64,000 nucleotides of DNA, from contig CAIMHT010000015.1 of the NCBI GenBank assembly GCA_903840935.1, forward strand, positions 29,113-93,112, read 5' to 3'. The notes under the pieces were generated by a model. The model saw nothing but the letters and a program-made list of their open reading frames with translations. It had not been told where the DNA came from and did no database searches. This stretch comes from an uncultured Chlorobiaceae bacterium. Lineage in GTDB: Bacteria; Bacteroidota; Chlorobiia; Chlorobiales; Chlorobiaceae. Below, one piece after another: positions 37,911 to 47,899 of this stretch (position 1 is its first letter; every line of letters begins with the position of its first letter). Made by a program: the position numbers and the translations under genes.

Positions 37911-39302
37911 TCAGTTTGCTGATGAACGGGATGATGAGCCGGAACGGCTGTAACTTCCTGAAGCAGCATGTCCATAGGTGCTGAGACTCTTTTTGGCCTC
38001 TTCATATCCCTGATCCGCCGCCATGCGGTACCATTTTAACGCTTCAACTTCGTTTTTACCAACACCTCGACCACACATATAATTATACCCAAGGTTATAC
38101 TGTGCACTTGCACGTCCCTGATCCGCCGCCCGACGATACCATTTCACCGCCTCAACATCGTTTTTTATCACTCCTTGACCATTGGAATACATAAATCCAA
38201 GATTGTTCTGAGCTGCAGCAAGTCCCTGATCCGCCGCCCGACGATACCATTTCGCTGCTTCGGCATCGTTTTTTTCAACACCTTTCCCTTTAGAGTATAA
38301 CCATCCAAGATTATACTGAGCTTTGGCATATCCCTGATCCGCCGCACTACGATACCATTTCACCGCCTCGGCATCATTTTTGTCAACACCGCGGCCATCT
38401 ACATAAATATTTCCGAGACAACACTGTGCAAAAGCATTTCCCTTGTCCGCCGCCGTCCGATACCATTTCAGAGCCTCGGCATCATTTTTTTCGACCCCGC
38501 TACCCTCTGCGTACATGTTTCCGAGACAACACTGAGCACTTGCATTTCCCTGATCAGCCGCAAGACGATACCACTTCACCGCCTCGGCATCATTTTTTTC
38601 GACCCCGGTACCGTCTTCGTAAATGTTTCCGAGACAATACTGAGCACTTGCATTTCCCTTGTCCGCCGCAAGACGATACCACTTCAGGGCCTCGGCATCG
38701 TTTTTTTCGACGCCTCTTCCTTTGGAGTACAGAACCCCAAGAGCAAACTGTGCATCTGCATCTCCCTGATCAGCAACAAGACGACACCATTTGATCGCCT
38801 CAGTATAATTTTTGTCTGCAATTGCATCTTTCTGCTCAGCCGCCATCCAATACCATTTCAGAGCTTCGACATAGTTTTTTGTGACACCTGCACCATGCCA
38901 GTATATACTCCCAAGATTATTCTGAGCAGACGCATCTCCCTGATCAGCCGCAAGACGATACCATTTCAGAGCCTCAGCATCGTTTTTTGTTACACCTTGA
39001 CCAGTATAGTACATAACCCCAAGATTACACTGAGCAGATGCATATCCCTGATCAGCCGCAAGACGATACCATTTCAGAGCCTCGGCATCGTTTTTTGTGA
39101 CGCCTTTTCCGTTGGAATAGCAATAGCCTGCCCAAAATTGAGATACTATGTTTCCTTGTTCACCATTTTTCCTGTACACCTCAAATTCTTCAGCATCATT
39201 TGCCCGCACCGTCCCGACAAAGGAAACTGAGTAAAACACGCAGAAAACAAAAATCATGAGAATCCATAACCACGCGATGCGGTTTTGAGCAATGAGCTTC
39301 AT
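37911..39302 (-). CDS. Sel1-repeat secreted protein
   Basis: 463 residues. The signal peptide (about 1-34, ending V-R-A) directs export. Residues 37-454 are twelve Sel1-like units; the standard unit is 36 residues (A-E-A-L-K-W-Y-R-x-A-A-D-Q-G-x-A-x-A-Q-x-N-L-G...). Unit 4 (145-166) is only 22 residues, a deletion of 14 codons. The C-terminus is a Ser/Arg tail. SLR proteins bind partners in envelope signalling or host contact; role unknown here. Confidence 0.9.
   Translation of the reverse strand: MKLIAQNRIAWLWILMIFVFCVFYSVSFVGTVRANDAEEFEVYRKNGEQGNIVSQFWAGYCYSNGKGVTKNDAEALKWYRLAADQGYASAQCNLGVMYYTGQGVTKNDAEALKWYRLAADQGDASAQNNLGSIYWHGAGVTKNYVEALKWYWMAAEQKDAIADKNYTEAIKWCRLVADQGDADAQFALGVLYSKGRGVEKNDAEALKWYRLAADKGNASAQYCLGNIYEDGTGVEKNDAEAVKWYRLAADQGNASAQCCLGNMYAEGSGVEKNDAEALKWYRTAADKGNAFAQCCLGNIYVDGRGVDKNDAEAVKWYRSAADQGYAKAQYNLGWLYSKGKGVEKNDAEAAKWYRRAADQGLAAAQNNLGFMYSNGQGVIKNDVEAVKWYRRAADQGRASAQYNLGYNYMCGRGVGKNEVEALKWYRMAADQGYEEAKKSLSTYGHAASGSYSRSGSSSRSSAN
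37995..39194 (-). repeat. Tandem 108-bp DNA repeats encoding Sel1 units
   Basis: About eleven to twelve in-frame copies, most 108 bp, with blocks such as TACCATTT and CCTGATC recurring once per unit. One copy (about 38805-38870) is 66 bp. Copies are similar enough that slippage or recombination could change their number. Confidence 0.85.
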
Positions 39303-39789
39303 GACGGCAGTTGTTTGTGAATGGAGTTAATGTGTGCCGATTTGCCTGAAAAAAGCACTATAAAGGTACGGAAATTTACAGCATTTACAGCTCTCCTTTT
39401 CGCAGCTTTACCCGGGCCATTTCATGCTCACAGCATTACCGTTTGCTCATAAAACTTGAATAATAAGGTGTTCAGCATAAAATTTGACTTGAAAAGTGAA
39501 GATGTCTGATTTCGTTCTTGTTACAGTTTTACTTATTTATGCGTTATGTCCATTTGAGTATCCACCAGGAATTTCTTGCTGCAATTTTAGCTACCATACC
39601 GAGCGAGGATCCGGGAATGGTTTTTTTTGATCTCAATAAACTCCGGATGGCTGGTTTCAGGCGCTTCAAGCTGCTTCGGGTCATGCCCGGAGGCATAACC
39701 GGTTTCTGATATATGAACACTGATAAACATTAAACCCGGTCCGTTATGATGAAATCATTTTGTGAGTTAGTCAAGGTTGCGCTTGCTTC
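39303..39789. other. Intergenic stretch, no gene recognised
   Basis: About 490 bp. A 63-codon plus-strand frame (39518-39709) has no visible ribosome site and no recognisable motif. Promoters for the divergent genes at 39302 and 39790 should be in this interval. Confidence 0.5.
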
Positions 39790-41886
39790 ATGACAGATTC
39801 CGGGAATAGAAATGACGTACAAAGCCAAAAGTTGGCTATTACCATGCTCATTTTCACCGTTTTCCTTGGGGCTGTACTTCTTTTCAGCATAGAGCCCCTT
39901 GTCGGTCGATTGTTAACACCCTATTTTGGCGGTGCAGCTCATGTGTGGCTGATCTGTCTCATGTTCTTTCAGGCCATGCTTCTGCTTGGGTATCTATACG
40001 CCCATCTTCTCGTACGGAAACTTGGAGCATGGCATCTGCTTTTCCTGCTTATTCCCCTGATAAGCCTGCCTTTGCGGATTGGTGCAATCGCAAATTTTGG
40101 CACACCTGTTCTCGTTGTGCTCGAGACTCTGCTCTTCCATGTGGCACTCCCCTTTGTTGCACTTTCAACCACAGCAGTGGTTGCTCAGGCATGGATAGCC
40201 AATTCTCAGGTGGGTCAAAATAGAGAGCCATACCCACTTTATGCCGCTTCAAACGCAGGTTCACTCCTTGCGCTTCTTGGATATGCTTTTTTGATTGAAC
40301 CCCTTTCCGGTCTGCGACTCCAGAGCCTCGTATGGTCAGGGGCTTATATCGTCTATGTATTGTTCGTCCTGCTCACCTGGCTGAAAATAAGGCCAGACAA
40401 GGAATACAGGAAACCTACGGAAACAACCAGTAAAACAGTAACGCCAAAACCGCTCATGCATACGGTGTACTTGCAATGGATCTTGCCAAGCGCTCTTCCT
40501 TCTGCTTTTCTTATGGCGACGACCAACTACCTGACACTGGAAGTGGGCTCCTTCCCCTTCGTATGGGTTATCCCTCTTGCGCTTTACCTTGGCAGTTTCA
40601 TCGTGACATTTCGCACGCACGGAGGGGTGCCAGGATTTCTGAAACTATTCTGGCCGGAACTCTTGCTTGCAGCGTTTGCCTTGTATCTCTTGGGGCTTGG
40701 GATGTGGCCTGTGCTCGTGGGTCAGTTATCTGTTTTTTTTGCAATCTGCATTGTTGCTCACGGAACACTCTATGAGTTGCGTCCCCCCGGAAGCCATCTT
40801 ACACACTTTTATCTCTCTTCGGCATTTGGGGGCTGGATAGGCGGTGCATTCGTCAGCCTTGTGGCGCCCTATATGTTTCGTGGGCTCTTCGAATACCCCT
40901 TCGCATTGATACTCTTCGCTGCCCTTTTCTGGTGGAAACGTGATAAGGCCTTCACAAACTTCTGGCCTGACGCCTCACGCGTTGTTGCGTGGAGCCGTAT
41001 GCTTGTAATAGGCATTTTAGTTTTTCCGATTGTGGGATGGTTCACAACATCCGTCAACAAGTCGACAAAATTTCGGTACCGAAACTTTTACGGGACTTAC
41101 CGCATAGTTGATCAGTCTCTGGAAAAAAGTTCTATGGCCGTTCGGCAGCTTGTTCACGGGAGTACTTTGCACGGCTCCCAATTCCTTGACCCATCGATGC
41201 GTTTAGAGCCAACATCCTATTATTATCGGGGAGGACCGATATATGATGTATATGAACTCGTACCATCTCCTCGCCGGATGGCTGTGATAGGTCTCGGCTC
41301 AGGAACGATAAGTACGTATGCCCGGAAAGGTGATCTGCTCGTCTATTATGAGATAGACCCTGACAACGAAAAAATCGCCCGCGAATGGTTCACCTATCTT
41401 AAGGAGTGCAAGGGCAGCATACGTGTAATAGAGGGGGATGGCCGGCTGTCCATGCAAGCCCGGAAGGCGGATAAAATGAAATATGATGTTATTACCATCG
41501 ATGCGTTCACCGGGGACGGTATCCCGACCCACCTCCTGACCAGAGAAGCCATTCGTGTCTATCTCGACAGATTAGGTGAAAATGGTATCATACTCTTCCA
41601 TATTTCCAACCGTTATTATGACCTGCGGCCAGTGCTCAAGTCCACGGCATCTACGCTCGGCCTTTTCGGTGCCATGAATGACCCGGGAAAGAAAAGCAAC
41701 GTAAAGGCCCCATACGTAGAAGGACAGTGGGTAGCTTTGTCTGTCGACTCTATGAGGCTTAGCCCATTGATTGATAGAGGCTGGACAGCCCTCGGAAAAG
41801 GGGATGGCCTAAAAGATATGGCACCCTGGACGGACGACTATATCAATGTACTCGGGGCATGCCGAATAATAGATAAATTTTTTTAA
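39790..41886 (+). CDS. Membrane-fused spermidine-synthase-like protein
   Basis: 698 residues. The first ~400 contain about ten to twelve hydrophobic segments. The C-terminal ~220 are an aminopropyltransferase-type Rossmann fold: M-A-V-I-G-L-G-S-G-T-I-S (about 498-509), Y-Y-E-I-D-P (522-527), E-G-D-G-R-L and the active-site-like I-D-A-F-T-G-D-G-I-P-T-H-L-L-T. Soluble spermidine synthases use D-x-x-D at that place; here it is D-A-F-T-G-D, as in other membrane-fused relatives whose product is unproven. The gene stands alone. Confidence 0.85.
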   Translation: MTDSGNRNDVQSQKLAITMLIFTVFLGAVLLFSIEPLVGRLLTPYFGGAAHVWLICLMFFQAMLLLGYLYAHLLVRKLGAWHLLFLLIPLISLPLRIGAIANFGTPVLVVLETLLFHVALPFVALSTTAVVAQAWIANSQVGQNREPYPLYAASNAGSLLALLGYAFLIEPLSGLRLQSLVWSGAYIVYVLFVLLTWLKIRPDKEYRKPTETTSKTVTPKPLMHTVYLQWILPSALPSAFLMATTNYLTLEVGSFPFVWVIPLALYLGSFIVTFRTHGGVPGFLKLFWPELLLAAFALYLLGLGMWPVLVGQLSVFFAICIVAHGTLYELRPPGSHLTHFYLSSAFGGWIGGAFVSLVAPYMFRGLFEYPFALILFAALFWWKRDKAFTNFWPDASRVVAWSRMLVIGILVFPIVGWFTTSVNKSTKFRYRNFYGTYRIVDQSLEKSSMAVRQLVHGSTLHGSQFLDPSMRLEPTSYYYRGGPIYDVYELVPSPRRMAVIGLGSGTISTYARKGDLLVYYEIDPDNEKIAREWFTYLKECKGSIRVIEGDGRLSMQARKADKMKYDVITIDAFTGDGIPTHLLTREAIRVYLDRLGENGIILFHISNRYYDLRPVLKSTASTLGLFGAMNDPGKKSNVKAPYVEGQWVALSVDSMRLSPLIDRGWTALGKGDGLKDMAPWTDDYINVLGACRIIDKFF

Positions 41887-42024
41887 TATAAAACCAGATG
41901 TATTCAACAGCAGCCAACTGTAACTCGCTAACTCAACAGAGGAATCGATTCATTTCCAGTTGAGGCAAAACATGTTCTGTTATCTGGTAATTTTATCTTT
42001 GGTACGAACAAAAGGCTCCTCCAA

Positions 42025-44025
42025 ATGGCAAAAAAGCACAAAAGCACAAACATCTCAACCTCAAAAGAGTTACGTGCTCTGGCTGTAGAGCGTCTTGAGC
42101 AAAAACATCTCAGCACAGGCGTCCCGACATTAAGCAATCTCTCCTCACCCGAAAAAATGCTCAGGCTGGTCCATGAACTGGAGGTTCACCAAATCGAGCT
42201 TGAAATGGAGCAGGAAGAGTTAACCAGAACCAGGGCTGAGGCTGAGGATAGTCTCGCCAAGTACACTGAACTTTATGACTTTGCACCAGTCGGGTATTTG
42301 ACTTTGAGCCACGACAGCACAATCCGGCAAGCAAACCTTACTTCCGCCAAACTGCTTGGAGTTGATCGTTCTCATTTACTTGGTTTGTCTTTAAAACACT
42401 TTGTTTTGCCAGAGGACTACCGGGTAATTGATCACCTGATTGAAACCGTGTTCACCAGGAGAGTGTCTGACAACTGCGAAGTGAAGCTTTTAGCAAATGC
42501 TTTCCAGCCTCCCAAGGTTAACCCACTTCTCTCTGGCTGCACTGTTCGCATTGAGGCTGGAATTAAGGATTCTGAAAATGCATGCAGGGTTATTCTTTTT
42601 GATATTACGGAGCAGAAACGCATAGAGACGGATATCATTGAAAGTAAAACAAGGTTGAGCCAGGTACTGAAAGCTGCGTATGCCGGTGTTTGGGAATGGA
42701 ACCTGGAAACCGATGAGAATATCTGGTCCGACGAGGTATGGACTTTGCATGGGTTGACAAGGGGTGGTGAAAAACCATCGTTCAGGCTTTGGGCAGATTC
42801 TGTTTTTCCTGATGACAGGGAGAATGTAATCCGGGCCGTTACCGAGGCTGCTTACAAAGCGCAAGAGTTGAATGTTGAGTACCGGGTCTCTTACCCTGAT
42901 GGCTCCATTCATTGGATTATGGCCCGAGGCCAGCCTTTATTCAACGAAAATGGTGACACGAGTCGTTATATCGGAACCGTTATTGACACCACTGTTCGCA
43001 AAAAGAGTGAACAACTTTTTGTAGAAGGCAGTTTAAAACTGGAAGCCGCTCTGGCAAGTATGAGCGATGCTGTATTTATCTCTGATACCAAGGGAGACTT
43101 CATCAACTATAATGTGGCTTTCGCAACATTTCACAGGTTCGGGAGCAAAGAGGAGTGTGCCCTGACGCTGGAAGAGTATCCAAAGTTTCTCGACGTTTAC
43201 CTGCTTACTGGAGAATTTGTTCCCCTGGAAGACTGGGTTGTGCCGAGAGCTCTGCGAGGTGAAACCGGTACAGGAGTCGAATTCAGACTGCTCCGAAAGG
43301 ATAGCGGTGAAACATGGATTGGAAGCTATAATTATGCACCTCTACGCGACAAGGATGGGCTTATCGTGGGCTCAGTAGTCACTGCTCGAGATGTTAGCGC
43401 AAGTAAAGTTGCAGAACAAAAGATAAGGGATTATGTAAAACAATTGGAAGGCGCAATGAAAAGCACTCTCCAGGCAGTTGCAAAAGTTGTGGAAGCCCAT
43501 GATCCCTACACCGCAGGCCATGAGCGGCGCGTTGGCCAGATCGCGGCGGATATCGCACAGGAAATGGGGTGGAGCGAAGAGAAGTGCCAAACAATGCAGC
43601 TTGTCGGGTTAGTGCACGATATAGGCAAAATGAGCATACCTGGCGAGATACTTACCAAACCGGGCAAATTGTCAGCAATCGAGTTTGAGCTCGTCAAGAC
43701 TCATGCTGAAAACGGTTATGAAATACTCCATGATGTCGAGTTCCCTTTGCCGATTGCACGAATCATCCGGGAGCACCACGAGCGCATGGACGGCAGCGGT
43801 TACCCGCATGGCCTGAAAGGAGAAAATATACTTCCTGAATCTCGCATCCTTGCCGTAGCCGATGTACTTGAAGCCATGGCCTCAAATAGACCTTACCGAG
43901 CCTCCTTAGGCATTGACGCTGCCATTAGTGAAATTGAGACACATTGTGACAGCTTATTCGATCCTGTTGTGGTTAATGCCACGCTCCGCCTGTTTCGCGA
44001 AAAAGGCTATAATCTGCCGGACTGA
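42025..44025 (+). CDS. Multi-PAS HD-GYP cyclic-di-GMP phosphodiesterase
   Basis: 666 residues without membrane helices. A helical N-terminus (E-L-E-V-H-Q-I-E-L-E-M-E-Q-E-E-L) leads into PAS domains at about 80-205, 210-330 and 340-460, then the HD-GYP domain: H-D-P-Y-T-A-G-H, V-H-D-I-G-K (about 532-537), H-H-E-R-M-D-G-S-G-Y-P (about 587-597) and A-D-V-L-E-A-M. All metal ligands are present. The PAS array should control hydrolysis of c-di-GMP in response to an unknown signal. An AGGCTCCTCC stretch precedes the ATG. Confidence 0.93.
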   Translation: MAKKHKSTNISTSKELRALAVERLEQKHLSTGVPTLSNLSSPEKMLRLVHELEVHQIELEMEQEELTRTRAEAEDSLAKYTELYDFAPVGYLTLSHDSTIRQANLTSAKLLGVDRSHLLGLSLKHFVLPEDYRVIDHLIETVFTRRVSDNCEVKLLANAFQPPKVNPLLSGCTVRIEAGIKDSENACRVILFDITEQKRIETDIIESKTRLSQVLKAAYAGVWEWNLETDENIWSDEVWTLHGLTRGGEKPSFRLWADSVFPDDRENVIRAVTEAAYKAQELNVEYRVSYPDGSIHWIMARGQPLFNENGDTSRYIGTVIDTTVRKKSEQLFVEGSLKLEAALASMSDAVFISDTKGDFINYNVAFATFHRFGSKEECALTLEEYPKFLDVYLLTGEFVPLEDWVVPRALRGETGTGVEFRLLRKDSGETWIGSYNYAPLRDKDGLIVGSVVTARDVSASKVAEQKIRDYVKQLEGAMKSTLQAVAKVVEAHDPYTAGHERRVGQIAADIAQEMGWSEEKCQTMQLVGLVHDIGKMSIPGEILTKPGKLSAIEFELVKTHAENGYEILHDVEFPLPIARIIREHHERMDGSGYPHGLKGENILPESRILAVADVLEAMASNRPYRASLGIDAAISEIETHCDSLFDPVVVNATLRLFREKGYNLPD

Positions 44026-44161
44026 TGTAAACCACTCAGGAACAGAGAGTCGCCCTCCCGGGTTTTCTCTTGTCAGCGAACGGTGAAATGTTTTTCCTTG
44101 TTTGTTTATAATGCATAAGTTATTTCAGGTTGTTTGGTTCCGGTTAAAATAATGGGTATTC

Positions 44162-44914
44162 ATGTTTAAAAAACTGTTTACAAACAAGGTGTGGACGGGG
44201 TACGCCCTTTTCGCCATCTCGCTGGCCCTTTATGGTCTTGACTTCACCATTTTTGGCAACTTGAGGGAAATATCAGCCAGCTTTCTCGGCAATCTCGCTT
44301 TCCTGCCCATTTACATCATTGTTGTCACGCTCCTCTTCGAAAGGGTGCTCAGGGAAAGGGAGCGCCAGTCGGTTATGAGAAAACTGAACATGGTAATCGG
44401 CGTCTTTTTCAGTGAATTCGGCAACCGCCTGCTGAAAGAGTTGTCGGAACAAGTGGTTGGAAGCGAGGAGCTTAAAAACCGCTTGCGTATGACTGGATCA
44501 TGGAAAAAACACGATTTTGACGCAGCGCTCGACTATCTGCGTAAAAGCAACCAGAGGATCAGCGTCGATAGTGACGCCCTCCCCTGCCTGAAGCAGTTCA
44601 TGGTCGGAAAACGGAGCTTCCTGTTGAGCCTGCTGGAAAACCAGAACCTGCTTGAGCATGAAAATTTTACTGACCTTCTCTGGGCAGCGTTTCATATCGT
44701 TGAAGAACTCGATGCCCGGGAGTCGTTCGATCGTATTCCTCCGAGCGACAAAGAACACATCAATGGCGACATAAAGCGGGTTTTCGGTCATCTGATCCGG
44801 GAATGGGTCCTCTATATGCAGCATCTCAATAAAGATTACCCCTATCTTTTTTCTCTGGCGGTTCGTCTCAATCCCATGATCGACTCGCCGGATCCGGTGG
44901 TGTATCATGACTGA
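44162..44914 (+). CDS. Uncharacterised two-TM membrane protein
   Basis: 250 residues. Two membrane segments (about 12-32 and 45-62) are followed by a charged hinge (E-R-V-L-R-E-R-E-R-Q) and a helical cytoplasmic domain of ~180 residues containing F-H-I-V-E-E-L-D-A-R-E-S-F-D. No known motif was recognised. It lies 157 bp before umuD on the same strand; whether it belongs to the same unit is open. Confidence 0.7.
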   Translation: MFKKLFTNKVWTGYALFAISLALYGLDFTIFGNLREISASFLGNLAFLPIYIIVVTLLFERVLRERERQSVMRKLNMVIGVFFSEFGNRLLKELSEQVVGSEELKNRLRMTGSWKKHDFDAALDYLRKSNQRISVDSDALPCLKQFMVGKRSFLLSLLENQNLLEHENFTDLLWAAFHIVEELDARESFDRIPPSDKEHINGDIKRVFGHLIREWVLYMQHLNKDYPYLFSLAVRLNPMIDSPDPVVYHD

Positions 44915-45071
44915 GTGCTGAGCGTAGTTGATTACGCTGGTTGGGTCCGGGCAACAGCTTCCTGAGTCAACCCATAATACTTGCGTGCAGGGCTGTTCGT
45001 TACCTCCCTTTTTTGCATATTCCTCTAACGGCGATACGTCCACATGCACAGATTATCTCAGCTCACCATTC

Positions 45072-45524
45072 ATGATACTTGCAAAAATACATGCTGGCCC
45101 GGTGCTCGACTTTTTTACTCCGGACTTTACAACGCAGCTTGAGCTGCCGCTGGCTGGCACCGCAATTGCTGCGGGCTTCCCTTCACCGGCTGAAGAGTAT
45201 CTTGATCTTGCCCTTGACTTGAACAAAGAGTTGATCCAGCATCCGGCAGCCACCTTCTATGCGAGGGTGAACGGCGATTCGATGATTGATGCGGGCATTC
45301 AGGATGGCGACTTGCTGGTTATCGACAAAGCCCTTGAACCAAAAGAGGGCTCTATTGCGGTTTGTTATCTTGATGGAGAGTTTACCGTCAAGCGCCTGGC
45401 AGTGCAGGAGGATGACCTCTATCTCATGCCAGCCAACGCTGAATTCAAGCCGATCAGAATAACTGAAGAAAATGATTTTCTGGTGTGGGGAATCGTCGCT
45501 TATGTTATTCACAAACCGGGATAA
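45072..45524 (+). CDS. umuD: UmuD-like SOS mutagenesis protease
   Basis: 150 residues from the ATG at 45072; the frame is open further upstream but the family starts here. S24 protease marks: A-A-G-F-P-S-P-A with cleavage A34-G35, catalytic Ser70 in G-D-S-M-I-D-A-G-I and Lys107 in F-T-V-K-R-L. RecA-stimulated self-cleavage gives UmuD', which joins UmuC as DNA polymerase V. 22 bp before umuC. Confidence 0.93.
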   Translation: MILAKIHAGPVLDFFTPDFTTQLELPLAGTAIAAGFPSPAEEYLDLALDLNKELIQHPAATFYARVNGDSMIDAGIQDGDLLVIDKALEPKEGSIAVCYLDGEFTVKRLAVQEDDLYLMPANAEFKPIRITEENDFLVWGIVAYVIHKPG

Positions 45525-45546
45525 TCGCTCGCTGGAGATCTTCCCT

Positions 45547-46821
45547 ATGTTTGCCCTTGTTGACTGCAATAACTTCTATGCCTCGTGTGAACGGGTGTTC
45601 AACCCTGCCCTGCGCTTGCGCCCGGTCGTTGTGCTGTCGAACAACGATGGCTGCATCATCGCCCGGTCTGAAGAGGCCAAATCGCTTGGTATTCAGATGG
45701 GTATGCCGGAATTCAAGTGCCGTCCGATACTTAAAACGCATGATGTGGCGGTTTTCTCCTCGAACTTTGCCCTTTATGGCGATATGTCGTCGCGGGTGAT
45801 GATGACGCTTGCCACCCTTGCTCCGGAGATTGAAGTCTATTCCATTGATGAGGCTTTTCTGGATATGTCGGGCTTCACGCGCTTCGACCTGATGGAGTAT
45901 GGCAGGCTGATTCGTCGAACGGTCAGGCAGCATACCGGCATTCCGGTTTGTGTGGGCATGGCACCAACCAAAACGCTTGCAAAGATGGCCAACCGGTTGG
46001 CCAAAAAGAACCCGGAGTATCAGGGTATCTGTGTAATCAGGAGCCATGCGGAGATTCTGTCGGTGCTTGAGCGCACCAGGGTTGAGGATATCTGGGGCAT
46101 CGGGAGGCAGTTGAGCAAGCTGCTGCTGGAAAAGCAAATTGAGAGCGCCGCTGACCTGGCCGCTGCGCCTGCTGCATGGGTACGCAAGCATCTGCATATT
46201 GTCGGTGCGAGAATACAGGCTGAGCTGCAGGGCAAATCCTGCCTGCCGATGGAGCTGGTTCGGCCTGCAAAGCAAAGCATTTGCACCTCGCGCTCGTTTG
46301 GCCGCAGCGTTACAAGCCTGGAAGAGTTGCAGCAGGCCGTGGCGACGTTTGCCGCCAAGTGTGCTGTGAAGCTGCGAAAAGAGAACGCTCTGGCTTCACT
46401 GCTTACCGTGTTTATTGCTACCAGCCCCTTCGATAATTCATGCGAGCGCTACTGGGGAACCCGGACGGCTTCCCTGCCCTGCCCAACGAATGACACCATT
46501 GCGATTCTGAGGGCGGCACAAACGATGCTTGACGGCATTTTTCTTGCTGGCAGGAGCTACAAAAAGGCTGGGGTTCTTGTCAGCGGGATTATACCGAAAA
46601 CAGTATGCAGCACCACGCTTTCGCTCTTTGCGGAGGCGGCCGCAGTGCCGAATGAACGGGATAAAAAGATCATGCAGTTGTTGGATGCGATCAACAATCG
46701 CTATGGCAGCGGTGCGGTGCGGCTGGCGGCGGAGAACTCGGAGAGCTGGAAGCCGCATCAGGAGCGGCTTTCGGCAAGATATACGACGCGGTGGGATGAA
46801 ATTCTTGAGGTGAAGGTGTAA
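45547..46821 (+). CDS. umuC: UmuC-like Y-family DNA polymerase subunit
   Basis: 424 residues from the ATG at 45547. V-D-C-N-N-F-Y-A-S-C-E-R (catalytic Asp at 5), S-N-N-D-G-C-I-I-A-R-S-E, Y-S-I-D-E-A-F-L-D (second acidic pair) and G-V-x-x-T-K-T-L-A-K are intact. The little-finger and C-terminal parts (after ~240) and the terminal R-Y-T-T-R-W-D-E match UmuC length. Performs error-prone lesion bypass with UmuD'. Confidence 0.95.
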   Translation: MFALVDCNNFYASCERVFNPALRLRPVVVLSNNDGCIIARSEEAKSLGIQMGMPEFKCRPILKTHDVAVFSSNFALYGDMSSRVMMTLATLAPEIEVYSIDEAFLDMSGFTRFDLMEYGRLIRRTVRQHTGIPVCVGMAPTKTLAKMANRLAKKNPEYQGICVIRSHAEILSVLERTRVEDIWGIGRQLSKLLLEKQIESAADLAAAPAAWVRKHLHIVGARIQAELQGKSCLPMELVRPAKQSICTSRSFGRSVTSLEELQQAVATFAAKCAVKLRKENALASLLTVFIATSPFDNSCERYWGTRTASLPCPTNDTIAILRAAQTMLDGIFLAGRSYKKAGVLVSGIIPKTVCSTTLSLFAEAAAVPNERDKKIMQLLDAINNRYGSGAVRLAAENSESWKPHQERLSARYTTRWDEILEVKV

Positions 46822-46961
46822 CTGAACCAGGCGGACAGCCTTGATGCTTTCCGCCTGATCTTGAATCTGGCAACAAACCGCCCATCGCACCCTATGGCGT
46901 ACACTGCGCTGCAAATTGAGCATAAAAAATTGGCAGATCAACTCAAACCGTCACTTCTTCA

Positions 46962-47462
46962 CTACAAATCATCAATGATTTTATATAAGTGAATGATAAG
47001 TTTCTTACTCCATAAACATAATGCTCCGAGCAGAATAAAGAGCTCAATACTTGCTGACGTCCATGGAATATATGGTTCAATTCCAAATGAATGACCAACT
47101 GTTCCAGGTCGAGCTAACCAGTATATCTGACCTTCAATAGTATCTAAAATCAAATGGAAAAATCCATTAAGGGTAAAAATCACAGCTAATGCAGGGTTTT
47201 GACTCTGATAATTATTGAACAACATCCATAAAAGTGATATGAGTAACAGAGAGAACCAAACGAAGGGATAATGACTGTAAAACCTGTGCGTATGGTGGAG
47301 AACATGATCTTTGAAAAAGAAATAAATCATATCAAAGTCGGGCGCTATTGCCCCGATCATACCAGAAAATATAAACGTTTTGTACGACACATCAGATTTC
47401 CGGAATCTTCTGAATAAAAGATCTGAGATGATATAGCCAGTTGGTAAATGAGCGTATTGCAT
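46962..47462 (-). CDS. Small YdjM-like membrane hydrolase family protein
   Basis: 166 residues from the ATG at 47462; a TTG at 47480 is the outermost start. Four hydrophobic segments and the opening M-Q-Y-A-H-L-P-T-G-Y, with A-P-D-F-D-M-I-Y and H-H-x-x-R-F-Y-S-H-Y-P, fit the metal-dependent hydrolase/YdjM-type family (DUF457-like), whose reaction is not established. It lies between umuC and rlmN on the opposite strand. The 47481-47899 interval upstream holds no recognised gene. Confidence 0.6.
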   Translation of the reverse strand: MQYAHLPTGYIISDLLFRRFRKSDVSYKTFIFSGMIGAIAPDFDMIYFFFKDHVLHHTHRFYSHYPFVWFSLLLISLLWMLFNNYQSQNPALAVIFTLNGFFHLILDTIEGQIYWLARPGTVGHSFGIEPYIPWTSASIELFILLGALCLWSKKLIIHLYKIIDDL

Positions 47463-47899
47463 TATGTTTTTATTCGTCAAAAATTATAAAAAATCAAAAG
47501 CGGATGTATGCACATGCACCAACAAAGTTTTTAACGGGGGTAGCGACTTTTGCTTCCGCAAAAAATGCGTATTTTAAACGTATAGAATATGCCTTGCAGA
47601 AAACAGTAAGAACGTTTTGTCATGTATCGCCGTGATAAGAACGGGTAATGATTACTGCGTTAAACTGATCAACATTTGCCAGCCTCTCTCTCACAACCAG
47701 GTGATCCCGTTCAAGGCTATGCTGCTGAATGGCCAGCACCTTGCTCAAGAGCAGTTCAGCCACAATATTTACTCCTTATCTGCCCTTTTGAACAGCAGTG
47801 AAAATCATTTTCAGAAATTAACAATTTCCATCCCTGTAAATTGCGCAAAGAAGGTTATTTTACAAGTCAATAATTTTTTTCATAATACAATCCCATTTG

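Noticed and set aside
38426..38794. Plus-strand ORF inside the Sel1 gene
   Set aside because: It is a shadow of the repeat array in an antisense frame; repeats alone keep it open.
39518..39709. 63-codon plus-strand ORF
   Set aside because: No family pattern and no ribosome site; composition unlike neighbouring genes.
47617..47899. Open frame before rlmN
   Set aside because: It runs into rlmN out of frame and has no coding character of its own.
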